Assembly: GCA_030762935.1 (NCBI GenBank)
Contig: CM060881.1
Location: 98,816,001 to 98,880,000, forward strand
Source: Hymenopus coronatus
Taxonomy: Eukaryota > Arthropoda > Insecta > Mantodea > Hymenopodidae
Reading direction: 5' to 3'
Length of the DNA: 64,000 bases
The position numbers were made by a program, and so were the translations under genes. Positions 34,010 to 45,009 of the stretch are shown one piece after another. Under the pieces are notes generated by a model that was given only the letters and a program-made list of their open reading frames with translations, had not been told where the DNA came from and did no database searches. Numbering within the stretch: position 1 is the stretch's first letter; each line of letters begins with the position of its first letter.

Positions 34010-34858
34010 CCTTTTTACTTTCTCTACACTTACTATGTTCAAAGTGTATAGAGAAGTTATTGCACTCCACCCAAAAATTCGAAATCGAGATTTCATCAGA
34101 AATACATTTTTTGGATCCCCCTGAATCAAAAAAAAAAGCATTTTTACAAAAAGGTCCGTGTGTGCGTGTGTGTATGTCTGTGTGTGTAAGTGTGTGTGTC
34201 TGTGGACAGTATAGCTCAAAAACAAAAAGACCGTTGAATACCAAACTTGCTATTTAAGTTTGGTATCTTCCAAGTATGCGACACGAAGATTTTCAAGAAA
34301 ATCCCCCCACCCTCAAATATCCTTTCAAAAATGGCTGTAACGATTTTGATTAAAATATCGTATATATAAGATATTTACCTGATAAAGAAAATGTATATCT
34401 TGAATTTTCTGGGAATAGCCTCTGAAGATAAATTTTATGAAATTTTGCATAACTGCTAAACCGTAAGAGAAGGACAAGTACTTACCACACAAAAAATGAA
34501 AAGCATGTTAAAACACGCAATTTATTTTATATACATTTTTTTTCGTGGAGTTGATCGTTTTTGAGATATTCCTTGTTATTGGCTTCAGCTTTAAAAAACA
34601 TATACTTTTCTCATACAGGAATTTGTCAACTCCTATCCATACAAACAAATGAACTTCAGTCACATACCAACCAGCTTTTGACTATCACTTTAGCTTATGG
34701 TACTCCATTTTTTCGCTTCTACTTACAAGAAAGCAAGTAATAAGACCATTTCTGCTAATTTTGTTCTCGATTAGCATGAAGTAAATAGAAGCATAACTTT
34801 TTAACAATAATTTGTTGCAGAGATGTAGAGAAAGTCATGTGAATGGAACACATCAGAC
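34010..34858 (-). repeat. U repeat copy, right arm of inverted pair
   Basis: A full reverse-oriented unit with tail: tttttactttctctacactt, ttcgaaatcgagatttcatc, a GT-rich tract at 34157-34200, the core, and the end gtgaatggaacacatcagac. It is separated from 33058-33953 by only about 55 bp. Confidence 0.9.
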
Positions 34859-34954
34859 TTTTTTCATAATAAGATCATATAATATTCTTTCTAAATTTAA
34901 GAACATAGCTTTTAACTTAGAAAACCTGAGCTACCAATTAACTGAAATGAAAAA

Positions 34955-35100
34955 GAACTTCAAGGAAAAGTATCGTGCGTGCTTGTGTGATGGCAGTATA
35001 GTTCAAAAGTGAAAAGCCCGGTAAATACCAAACGATTTTCAAGACAATTCTCTCACCGCAAACCACCCTTTAGATGAACGATTTTAGAAATGTTGGAAAG
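34955..35100 (-). repeat. U repeat fragment
   Basis: Reverse-oriented pieces: gtgatggcagtatagttcaa, aaataccaaacgattttcaa and accaccctttagatgaacg. Deletions lie between them. Confidence 0.65.
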
Positions 35101-35169
35101 AGAGACAGACTTTTCTAAAATGGCATATACTAAAATATAATTTACTAGAAAATAAATTTGTCTTTCTTT

Positions 35170-35725
35170 ATTATGAATAGGTTTTAACATTCATCACATT
35201 TTCCGCTTGTGACAACCAGCTTCACAGTTAATGGATTTTTAACTTTACATAGGTAAGAGCTGCCGTTAGTCGAGAGCTTTCATTAGCGATTACTCGTGTA
35301 TACCCTGCGGCTTCGCACCGGCATCTTTATGGTTCTTCTTGCAACTTGATGTGCTGTTAACACTTAGAACATATGTACGTATAGGACATTACCACTCGGC
35401 CTGGATGTTCCTGCAGCTCTTCAGTACTAGAGAGTTTGAAACACTGAATGGCAACACTTGTGTTCGAGTATCATGTCAACCTCTGCGGCTACGTCCTGCA
35501 ATAACATATTTGTCCAGGGTCCCACTGTTTAGGAAATACTAACCTTCAGTAATCGCATTCAAGGTTTCAAAATGGGATTTTTCGTAATACAGGAATATGT
35601 AACATGTATTACAATCAAGAGGCGAGTAAATGCAAATGAAAACCAGGCCGAATGCCGTCCAGAGATGGAGCTGCACGAATTAAATTAAATTTTATTTAGG
35701 GAAGCACTTTAACTGCTACGTCTCA
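35170..35725. other. No gene recognised
   Basis: Slightly more balanced in composition at 35240-35540, with a 67-codon open frame that has no recognisable motif. Confidence 0.4.
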
Positions 35726-35730
35726 TTCTA

Positions 35731-36398
35731 CAGGATGCTTTATATAGAGCTGACACATTTATTTCATTGTTTCAAAATGTGTTATGCTAGCGACAACTAA
35801 ATTGTAGAGCAATTTTGGGAGATTATTTACCTCTACAGCAAATGTTGAAAATATCCTCCATCCTGCATAAGGCACAACTCAACACATCGTTCTATGTTAC
35901 TGGCCAATCGTTGGAGGACTCTTGTCAATAGCTTGAATCTCCTTTGTGATGTTGTGCTTCAGATCGTCCAATGTTTGGGGACGTGTGATGTTAACCCTGT
36001 CTTTAAGTAACCCAATTGAAAGAAGTCCGGCGATGTCAAATCCGGAAATCTCGGTGGCCACAAGTTTCTGGAAATTATCCGGTTATCAAAGAAGCTTGCA
36101 ATTAGGTTCATGAATTCATTTGATGTATGGCATATAGCGCCATCTTGCTGAAAATAACCCTGACTCAGTTCTACATCATACTACATTTTCATGTTGACTA
36201 CAAGAACAAAATGTCGAAACAGCTACAACAATGCAATTAGGAATAAAACATAAATATCTGCGCATCTAGTAACAAGGAATCGAAACTCCAGAGCATTCTG
36301 CTTAATTTGTTGCTAAAATTGGGTCATTGAAAGAATTTCCAACGGAATAATTAAAGAAAGAAATGTGTCAGTTCTACATAAATCACTCTATATAACTT
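35731..36398 (-). mobile_element. IS630/mariner-like transposon relic with TIRs
   Basis: The ends are similar in inverted orientation: gctttatatagagctgacac at the left (35737-35756) and, at the right, the complement gatttatgtagaactgacac (36364-36383). They enclose transposase sequence. The element is too short to be autonomous and has stops. Confidence 0.75.
35800..36165 (-). pseudogene. IS630-like transposase C-terminal fragment
   Basis: The minus strand reads QQDGAICHTSNEFMNL (second catalytic Asp), NRIISRNLWPPRFPDLTSP, DFFQLGYLKDRV and RPQTLDDLKHNITKEIQAI. The CYAGWRIF-like patch near the end fits the usual C-terminal LmQDGGHFQHLL. This is the back half of the IS630/mariner-related transposase widespread in insect genomes. 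The acidic third catalytic position would be the D of SPDFF. The first half is missing and stops are present, so it is dead. Confidence 0.8.
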
Positions 36399-36407
36399 TG
36401 CTTAGAC

Positions 36408-36712
36408 TTGAGGCTCTTTTAGGTGCCGTAAATCTATCAGAGGCTATTCCAAGAAAATTGAGGATATACATTTTATTTGTCATGTAAGTATCTTTAATAT
36501 ACGGTATTTTAATCAAAATGGTTATAGCCACTTTTGAGAAAATCAAAATTTTCGAAAGTTTTTCCAAACAAAGGGTAGTTTGGATCGGCAGGGTTCTTCA
36601 AAATCTTCGTGTCCTAATCTTTGGAAGATACTAAACTTAAATGCTTTGCTTTCCTTCCAAAGGAAGCCTTGCTAAGGACTTTTACGCCAGAAAAAACTTT
36701 ATCGTCCTCTAT
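36408..36712 (-). mobile_element. SINE-A copy split by a U fragment
   Basis: 36408-36435 (aggctcttttaggtgccgta) and 36648-36712 (ctttccttccaaaggaagcc, aaggacttttacgcc) are consecutive parts of SINE-A in minus orientation, as seen unbroken in 46057-46334. Between them lies a 210-bp internal piece of U. Confidence 0.65.
36436..36645 (+). repeat. Internal U fragment inside SINE-A
   Basis: It runs from tcagaggctattccaagaaa to ggaagatactaaacttaaat. Neither end is a U terminus. It looks like filler copied during break repair, not a normal transposition. Confidence 0.75.
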
Positions 36713-36721
36713 TTCGATTTT

Positions 36722-36818
36722 TAAAGCGTTTAACGCTCGCTGTGACACCACAGGCGATGATACTGATGATACATGATTGAATATGAAGCATCGGTGGAAT
36801 ACGATAGCCTCTTAATGG
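36722..36818 (-). mobile_element. SINE-B 3' fragment
   Basis: The minus strand carries cgatgcttcatattcaatca and atcgcctgtggtgtcacagc, then gcgttaaac. It is the 3' half only. Confidence 0.65.
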
Positions 36819-37074
36819 CAATGGTTTTTAATTAATTCTCTTATAATAACGTCGTTTTCTCTGACTCTAGTGAAGGAGGGGAAGTGTGGTGAGTCATACA
36901 TACTATCAAACACACGTACAATATCTATCTGTAAATAGGATAACTCAAAAACGAAAAGTCCAGACTTTTGTTTAGGTTCAACTTCTTAAACAGATGACTC
37001 TTGCAATCCTAAAACAAACCAACGGGGCGAAAGGAGAATTAAATTGTGAATGAAACAACTTTCAGGGACAGGAA

Positions 37075-37228
37075 ATTCGAATGATGCAGAAAATCACTTC
37101 AGCATTCACTTAGCAACCCGGGAAACCATTAAAACGCCTAGAGGCTCAGAGTGAGTGGTCGCCAGGGATCAACCCGGGACCTTCCGTACGCGAATCTCAG
37201 TGTTACCGCATGCCACCTCACTCGGAGG
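37075..37228 (-). mobile_element. SINE-C copy
   Basis: The minus strand shows ccgagtgaggtggcatgcgg as a box A region and ggaaggtcccgggttgatcc as box B. Then come gaatgctgaagtgattttct and gaatttcctgtccctgaaag. It is close in plan to the copy at 57330-57622. Confidence 0.7.
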
Positions 37229-37261
37229 TTACGAATGACTCGTTATTGATGGTTTTTGTTT

Positions 37262-37512
37262 GCTTTGTGTGTTTAACACCTCTTTTACTGAATATGGTAC
37301 CGCAAGGCGATGTCATTAACAATGCATGAAATGAAGATGGAGCACCGGTGGAATGCGATGGCGGGCAAAACCGGAGAACTCGGAGAAAACTCGCCCCTGC
37401 TCCGTTTACTCTACTACAAATCACATATGCGGTTGTTTGGGAACGAACTCGGCCCAGCTTGGTTAGAGGTGAGTGGTCTAACCAGTTGGTCATGGCGCAG
37501 CCGTGTTATTGA
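37262..37512 (-). mobile_element. SINE-B copy, nearly full
   Basis: The minus strand starts ctgcgccatgaccaactggt, reads gttagaccactcacctctaa and gagcaggggcgagttttctc, and ends aaaagaggtgttaaacacac. It has a complete head and tail with substitutions. The short open frames here are translations of the SINE. Confidence 0.8.
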
Positions 37513-37514
37513 AT

Positions 37515-37875
37515 ATGCTACACTAAATCATTTTTGAGTTCTATAAGAAAGACTCGTGCTTACTGAATTCCAAACTGTACTCAATCAGATGAAGGCAAAT
37601 GGAAGTTCGCTGTTTGAGAGACCAAATATGCTCCATTAATAAATAACGGAGCATCGGGCATTCCGTGCAGTGGACCATTTTACCACAAATAATGCTCTGC
37701 GCATTCATTGAGCTAGAAATTAACCACTGGAGCAAAAAAAAAAAAAGTCTGAATCATTACCAGTAAACGACTATATAGCTGACTTAACACAGAGGTCCCG
37801 TATTCGTTTCAGGCTGGAGGACGGGAAAGCTCATATAGTCGGGATTATATTAATCTCTGCCAGATGAGTAAGAGA
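37515..37875. other. No gene recognised
   Basis: Contains a poly-A run at 37735-37747. Nothing else is recognised. Confidence 0.4.
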
Positions 37876-37880
37876 GTGAA

Positions 37881-37932
37881 TTGTGTGTGTGTGTGTGTGA
37901 TTGTTTGTTTGTGTGCGCGTGTGTGTGTGTTT
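37881..37932 (+). repeat. (GT)n microsatellite, interrupted
   Basis: Two gt runs separated by attgtttgtttgtgtgcgc. One of the few dinucleotide arrays not clearly inside a U copy. Confidence 0.9.
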
Positions 37933-38027
37933 CTGAATTTAATGTCTATAAAATTATTAACAGAGAGAAAACGAATAATAGCCATTATCTATTACTTTTA
38001 ATGTTAAATATACATTTACATGGAACA

Positions 38028-38178
38028 ACAAATCGACTGGCTCTGCTGTCGAGAGGACAGCTTTCTGGCTTCTCATCCAGAGATCCCGGGTTCAATTCCT
38101 GGCCGGAGCGAGGAGAATTTTCCTTTAATTAAAATCATTCTCTATCCCCAATGAATCTGGAAGTATGAATGCGAGAAT
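38028..38178 (+). mobile_element. tRNA-derived SINE-D, copy 1
   Basis: The head gactggctctgctgtcgagag is a box A region, and tcccgggttcaattcctggcc is a near-consensus box B. The tail aatcattctctatccccaat, then gaatctggaagtatgaatgc, is shared with 43983-44140. It is not a tRNA gene, because the D-arm and acceptor do not fold properly. Confidence 0.75.
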
Positions 38179-38184
38179 GAATGT

Positions 38185-39985
38185 GTGTGTTTAGCAATAT
38201 AACATTGAAAATACTAACGTTAACAAACCCTAAAGTTCAGCAGTTGTTTGTAAAGCAAAGATTCCGATATGACGATGGAAGTTAAAGACGGGTACGTGAA
38301 ACAATAACCTTTTAATTATTTGCAGTTTCTTAAAGAATTAATTTGTGAGATTAAAATATTAATATTTACAAATGCTTTTCAAATTGTACATACGGTAGCC
38401 GTCGCAATTCGAAACCTACCGTCAAGGCACAACAAAAATAAATAAATAAAATGGAAATATTAACGCTTAATGTTTCTGGTTAGCAGATATATTATAGTTC
38501 AAGAATGCAAGGTTAGAATGAAGCGGAGTGTTTGTGAGTTTTTATCATTCTCTACCAGGTGGCCAAACAGCGCCGTAGTTTAGGTATGTAGATAACCCTT
38601 CGAGCGTCAGAAGACTTGAACTCAATGACGCAAATCCAAGTAAACAACGGTTAGTAGCGGTGTTGCCTCGAACGACCTTCAATCTACTTCTCTTACATAT
38701 CAGCGGAAATAGTGAAGCAATCACTCTTATTGATAAGCAGTTCCCAGATTTGTACAAGAGTTCTCAATGATACACAAGAACAGTGGAAACAAACGGAAAA
38801 GATTGTTAATATGTTTTCCATTCCTTTACGCAACCTTTCTTTTTGAGAGAATAAAGTTACATTTTAGATTGAAAAGTAGTTAAAAAGTATTTATCTCACC
38901 GTCAATATCCGCTAATAGTAGTTCTGTAATTATGTATACTCTGTTTTTATTTAACATTACAGACTAGACCCAATGTATGGTTAAGTGAAAATATTAAGGT
39001 GCTGTAACACAAACTATGTACGAGAGTAGTGTTTAACTGTATTATTGTTGTTACTATCATTATTACTGTTATTATTAAACTTATAAGCAGAGTAAAACAA
39101 ACCATGAAAGCTTGGCAGCAATAAACATGCAAACGTAGTATTTAACTGTATTACTATTATTGTTATTACTATTTTATTGTTATTTATTATTACTATAGCT
39201 ACTGACCGGCATTCACTTGGAATTGTCCCGTTAAGTTCTACAACTCTTTTAACGCACGAAAGGTTCTCTGCATAATTGAAATACGACGCTGTTAGTCCAG
39301 CTGTATTTTTTACTGTGTGTACCAAATATTAAGTACCTACCAAACAATAATGTAGGTTGAGTATACGGACCTATATTTTAGGACAGCAAAAATATCGAAA
39401 TTCTGCCAGAAATATGTTTTTGAAGCCCGAAAAAGAAAAAGACTTAAATAGGTAAACAAATATGGCATTATATTCATGTTGGTGTCTCTATCAACTATCG
39501 CATATATTTATATAATTCCTACAGATTGTTCTTACGAAATCATATTTTCTTTTCTGCTTCATATTAAAGATAAACCTTTGTAGAAATAGGTGTTTCAGTT
39601 CGTGTAGCTACAAGGGGAATCATGATACTGAAGTGACATAACATTTTTAAAATTGGGTCGTTGTAATTAAAGCTCCCATGTTTCTTTTTTTATTATTTTA
39701 ATGTAGTCTCAACATTATATAAAATAAAGAAATATTCGTTTTCTTATTTTCTTAGAATCAGCAACCGTCACAATATTCAGTGTCTGCTTATTTTTTCATT
39801 TACTGGTTCGTTTCAAAATCAGTGAGTATTGGCAACTTCGCGGCTTCCATATCAAAGGCTTGTCCATACTTACTCTAATTATACGTTAATTCAATGTTTG
39901 TTTCTATGGTTTCAATGCAATTTATGCTATCTCGTTTATAAGTTTAGGCTATGTTTACCTTTTATTGTGAAGTTTATCCGTACAG
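38185..39985. other. No gene recognised; short repeats
   Basis: Contains two related patches, 39022-39075 and 39132-39195 (tagt.tttaactgtattactatt..), about 110 bp apart, rich in att/gtt triplets. A weak U tail-like fragment lies at 39385-39420. Otherwise nothing is recognised. Confidence 0.45.
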
Positions 39986-39990
39986 CAATC

Positions 39991-40068
39991 CGTCATCTGA
40001 TTAAAATTTTGCGCATTACTTTCATTTCCGATAAATCTCTTTTGTGCTACATGCAAATAACTTTTAGT
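39991..40068 (+). repeat. Flank duplicate, copy 1
   Basis: It matches 40919-41001 (cattactttcatttccgata, ctctt.tgtgc, gcaaat.actttt). Each copy sits directly upstream of a reverse-oriented U unit. Confidence 0.75.
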
Positions 40069-40069
40069 T

Positions 40070-40578
40070 TCTCTACACGTACTATGTACATAATGTAAAG
40101 TGAAGGTATTGCATTACACCCAAAAATTCGATACCGAGATTTCACCGGAAATTCACATTTTGGGTCCCCAGAATCCAAAAAAGCATTTTAGAGAAAGGTT
40201 CGTGTGTGTACAGCATAGCTCAAAAACGAAAAGTCTGTCAAATGCCAAACGTGGTATTTAAGTTTGGTATCTTCCGAGAATGCGACACGAAGATTTTCAA
40301 GAAAACTCCCCCTTCCCTAACTACCCTAAACATGGAAAAATTTTCGAAAACTTCGATTTTCTCAAAAACGGCCCTACCGATTTTGATTACAATATCGTAT
40401 ATTAAAGGTATTTATATGACAAACAAAACGTACAATTCGATATTTCTGGGAATAACTTCTGAAGATATATTTATTGTGGATGAATTTTGCGGCGTTTTGC
40501 ATAACTGGTAAACCGTAAGAGATAGACAAAAAATTACTATACAAAACCTGTAGAGCTCGTTAAAGCACGCAATTTATG

Positions 40579-40619
<41 letters not shown>

Positions 40620-40902
40620 GGAGTTGGCCGTTTTTGAGATATTGCTTGTTAATAGTTTCAGCTTTACTTTTACTCTTCTCATTGGAGACTTTGTCAACTT
40701 CTGGCTATACAAACAAAGGCACTTCAGTCACACTTAAGCCCAGTATATTCCTTAATTTCCCTTCTAATTACAAGGAAGCAAGTAAAAATACCATTCTGTT
40801 ACTTTTTCTTCGATTAGCATGAAAGACATGAAAGAATAAGCTTTTTAATAGTTTGTTGCAGAGATGAAGAGAAAGTCATGTGAATGGAACACATCAGGTT
40901 TT
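40070..40902 (-). repeat. U repeat copy with (TA)n
   Basis: A full reverse unit: the terminal palindrome (ctctacacgtactatgtacat), tail, short GT tract (40202-40208) and core, ending gaatggaacacatcaggttt. A (TA)n array at 40580-40616 has grown at the atgttatatacat site of the unit. Confidence 0.9.
40580..40616 (+). repeat. (TA)n microsatellite inside U
   Basis: About 18 ta units, located where other U copies read ttatgttatatacattttt. Confidence 0.95.
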
Positions 40903-40918
40903 TAATTGTTATTGTGAT

Positions 40919-41001
40919 TCGTTATCTGATTTAAAAGATGCACATTACTTTCATTTCTGATAAAGCTCTTGTGTGCGAATTATGCTGCAAATCACTTTTT
41001 A
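40919..41001 (+). repeat. Flank duplicate, copy 2
   Basis: Roughly 80% similar by eye to 39991-40068. It lies between two U copies in the same orientation. Confidence 0.75.
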
Positions 41002-41872
41002 CTTTCTCCATACGCACTATGTACATAGTGTATAGAGAAAGTATTGCACTCCACCAAAAATTCGATACCGAGATTTCACCGGAAATGTAGGTTTTAGGGT
41101 CCCCAATATCCAAAAAAAGCATTTTCACAAAAAGGTCCGTGTGTGTGTGTGTCCGTGTGTCCGTGTGTCTGTGAACACGATAACTCAAAAACGAAAAGTC
41201 GGTAAAATACCAAACTTGATATTTACGTTTAGTACCTTCCAGGGATGCGACAGGATTTTGAGAAAAATACCCCCACCCCCAACTACCCTTTACATGGAAC
41301 TTTTTTCGAAAATTTTGATATTCTCAAAAATGGCTCTAACGATTTTGATTAAAATTTCGGATATTAAACATATTTACCTAACAAATGAAATATGTATCTT
41401 GAATTTTCTGGGAATAGCCTCTGAAGAGTAGTTTATTTGGGATGAATTTTACTAAATTTTTAATAACTGCTAAACCGTAAGAGATGGACAAAAACTTACC
41501 ACCAAAAATGTAGAGCACATTAAAACACACAATTTATGTTATGTACATTTTTTTCTTGGAGTTCGTCGTTTTTGTGACATTCCTTATTTTTGGTTTCTGC
41601 TATGAAAAACGTATACTTTTCTCATACTGGAACTTGTCAACTCCTATCCATATAAACAAAGGAACTTCATTGACATAGCAACCAGCTTTTGACTATCACT
41701 TTAACCTACGGTTGTCCCTTATTTCGCTTCTGCTTACAAGGATGCGAGAAATAAGACTTTTTCTGCTAATTTTTTTATCTGATTAGCATAAAGTAAATAG
41801 AATTATAAGCTTTTTAAGAATTATTTGTTGCAGGGATATGGAGAAAGTCATGTGAATGGTACACATCAGATT
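40998..41872 (-). repeat. U repeat copy, young subfamily
   Basis: A full reverse unit with an intact palindrome (actatgtacatagtgtatag), complete tail, GT tract (41139-41168) and end gtgaatggtacacatcagat. It shares diagnostic variants with 62388-63290: ggtacacatc in place of ggaacacatc, the gacaaccgtagg block and cataatgtatatggat-type changes. The two look about 95% alike. Confidence 0.92.
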
Positions 41873-41874
41873 TT

Positions 41875-42640
41875 TATGTTTGCTTTCTATTTTAAGTTGT
41901 TTTTAACGCCATTAACGACAAAGAAAGTGTTAACTTTCCTCATGTAAGATTGCTTGTTTGAATATTACTAAAAATATAAAACAACTAGAGCTTATCACAT
42001 TAAGCAAGAGGAATGCAGTTCCGAGTAATTATTCGGAGAAATTCACACTCGATGCATTTTGCCACTTTGTAACTGGGCCAACATATTCTGCTTTCATTAG
42101 CGGAAATTTTAGGTCGCTGCACACGCAAATGCAAGAATATTGTACATATATCTTGAAGGTCACCGGATCTTGTACTTATTCAACTGTCTGGAATGATATA
42201 CTAGGTTCTGTTGAAGCATGTACGTTTGTGAACTTAATAACATTAAAATGCTGTTCGTTACAGTTCTCATACTCAAGGAGACATAGGACAATTAAATTAA
42301 ATTAATAGAACGTTTTTTGCAAGAGATAAGCTGAGGGAACTGGAAAGTTTATGACTTGCATTAAATTCAACATGTGTATTTTGCACACTTTTATTAGAGC
42401 AACACTCAACATTTACTTTAACATCATCTATCTAAAATACATCATCTATCTCTAAAAGGTTTGTGTTTGTAAGCACTTTTGCTTAATATTTTAATTTAAA
42501 AAAGAAATACAACTTGTAGAAATCTGCAAAACCCTAATGACCGGAGTCGTCAGATAGCGAATTTATTATATTTTCCAACAATTATCATATTTATAATGAA
42601 AAATTTATTGTTGTTGCCTTTAGGTACTTAAACATTCAAT
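41875..42640. other. No gene recognised
   Basis: A 115-codon open frame (41958-42305) has ordinary composition but no recognisable motif, no clear splice signals and no repeat match. It is left as unexplained. Confidence 0.35.
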
Positions 42641-42774
42641 CTTTGACCACCATGGATAAAGTTAATACAGTAGCAACAATAATCATTGGGGAAGGAACCA
42701 TTGGCGAATAGAGGAAGGGTACAGGTAGGCCTCAAAGCCAAGCGGAAGTCCCCAACTGTTTCCTGATAGCTTTT

Positions 42775-43045
42775 CAGAGTATCAGCAGGACAACCGTCCC
42801 CGCCGCCATAAGGATAACGACCTCAACACCGCCCCAACGCCGAGAACCACATTCACAAGGCGCATGCATACGTGTGCCACACACCACGAGCGTAAAGGCA
42901 CACAAACCTAAAAGATGATAACGTAACAGCGGTGAATACGCACCCCAGCATTCGCCAAAGTGCAACGGGGAATCACGTAAAACGTCGGCGGGAGATCGAA
43001 TCCGCTCGGTACCGCCAAAGGGTACTAATAGGTCATGCAGCATTA
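42775..43045 (-). mobile_element. SINE-C copy
   Basis: The minus strand has gagcggattcgatctcccgc (box B), gtgattccccgttgcacttt, ggcgaatgctggggtgcgt and, at its end, ccttatggcggcggggacgg. The last two blocks match the copy at 46497-46800. Confidence 0.7.
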
Positions 43046-43049
43046 CCAA

Positions 43050-43980
43050 TAGTTGTAAGATTGTCAGTATAGGCTAAGGAAGTCACATGTTGGACGAATT
43101 TTTAACATCCTTTTGCGAGGAAATCCGGGATTTGTTCCTTATTAGTAGGAACAGCCGACGCTGCACAAAGTAAATATTATAAGGGGTAAAGGGAGGATTA
43201 AGTGTAAAGATCTATATAATTGCGGAATCATTTCATAAAGAAAATGAGGAAATAAGTGAAATTGATTAAATCATGATTTATGTTGTAAAAGCTAATCTAC
43301 ATCGTAGATTGTCAGCTAGGACTGTATACTTTGTCATTCTTTAAACACATTCGCAACATTGTGCTATTTCAACGTGAAAATTGAGTATAAACTCAAAGAC
43401 ACAATCCTCGGCAGAGGTAATAATGATATTACAACAACCTCTATGTTTTCACCTGAAGTCGACAGCTGGTTAATGCATTTCTAGTTACCCACATCTATGT
43501 AGAGGAGAGAATAAGAAAGTCACGACCGAGATTTGAGGCGAGACCTTCAGTTTGTCGTTCCATTAGCGTGCATCAACCTTATCTCCACTGCATATGAATG
43601 CTGCATTATGAATCCATTGTATTTTATTTGCTGCTTATTGGCACTTTACGGAACAATGAACTATTTGCAATTCTAATCATTGCTGAAGCGTCAGAGATAA
43701 TCGTTATTCATTTGCTACTCAAGAAACCGGTTATCGATAATGATATGGAACTGAATAACACTTACCTATAAACCAACGGAGCGAGATACGAACATGTTGA
43801 AGAACTCATAACTAACAAAACCCCAATTAGATTATTTTCTTTAAAGAGAGGTTAGGATATCTAACCAGAAAATTCACACATAACAAATACCGTTAAAGAC
43901 CATTATCGCTAAATCTACACATTCGGTCGGTCCTGCAAGCAATCTGGATCTTATTAACAGGACATCACTTTGTCACAGTT
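43050..43980. other. No gene recognised
   Basis: Mixed AT-rich sequence with no family or open frame recognised. Confidence 0.4.
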
Positions 43981-43982
43981 CG

Positions 43983-44140
43983 CCGCGAGGTTGTCGGTAC
44001 TGGTGTGCGGAGTACCTGTGTCTACTAGTAGATAAGAACAGTTCAAATTGATGGATCCCTGATTCGATTCCTGGATAAAGGCTTTTCTTTAGCCAATATC
44101 ATCTCCCCATCATCCTTAGAGTCTGAAAGTGTTTAATATT
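43983..44140 (+). mobile_element. tRNA-derived SINE-D, copy 2
   Basis: The box B-like gattcgattcctggat and the tail atcatctccccatcatcctt..gagtctgaaagtg are shared with 38028-38178. The head is diverged. It ends directly at a U copy. Confidence 0.6.
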
Positions 44141-44144
44141 TAAT

Positions 44145-45008
44145 AAAAAAAATCTTATGTATTAAACTCACATGCCTTTCTCTAGCTGCTCTACAAACTT
44201 CTTACAAAAGATTATTCTTCTTTCTACACATGCTAATCGAGTTAAACATTAACATAATGTTCTTATTATTTAATTCCTTGTAAGGAGAAGGGAACTAAAG
44301 GAATGCGCTATGCTAAAGTGATAACTAAATGTTTTAAAAGATGTCGTTATGCGATTGTCATTGCAAATCGTTTCTTTGCTTGGCCAGGAGTAAAACAAAA
44401 GAAAAACGGACACTTCTTGTCTGAGAAAGTATAAGTAATTTACAATTGAAACCAATAACAAGGAATATCTCGGAAACAGCTACAAAAACGTAAAGAAAAT
44501 AAATTGTGTGTTTTGACGAGATCTAGATTTATTGTCTAATACGTTTTTGTGTATCTCTTACAGTTTACCATTTACGCAAAATTCAACAAAATTCATTAGA
44601 GACTATTCTTAGAAAATTTAAAATATACATTTTTCTTGCCATATAAACATGTTTAATATACTGTATTTTAATCAAAATTGTTAGAGCCATTTTTGAGAAA
44701 ATCAAAATTTTCGAAATTTTTTTCATGTAAAGGTAGTTTGATATAGGGAGATTTTTCTCAAAATCTTCGTGTCGCATTCCTAAAAGATACTTAACTTAAA
44801 TACCATATTTTACAGACTTTCGTTTTGAGTTATGTTCACAAACTCACGGACACACGAACACACAGACCTTTTTCTAAAACTGTTTTTTTGGATACAGGGG
44901 ATCCTAAAACGTATATTTCCGGTGAAATCTCGGGATCGAATTTTTGGGTGGAATGCAATACCTTCTCTATATACTATATACATAGGACGTTTAGAGGAGG
45001 AAAAAAAA
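44145..45008 (+). repeat. U repeat copy, full length
   Basis: It starts aaaaaatcttatgtattaaa and has the complete core and tail, ending with tatatactatatacataggac and gaggaggaaaaaa. The AC tract is acacacagacc only. Confidence 0.9.
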
Positions 45009-45009
45009 A

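Noticed and set aside
41958..42305. 115-codon + strand ORF as a gene
   Set aside because: No motif, no splice context and no repeat match. A frame of this length is possible by chance in 64 kb, so it is left unexplained.
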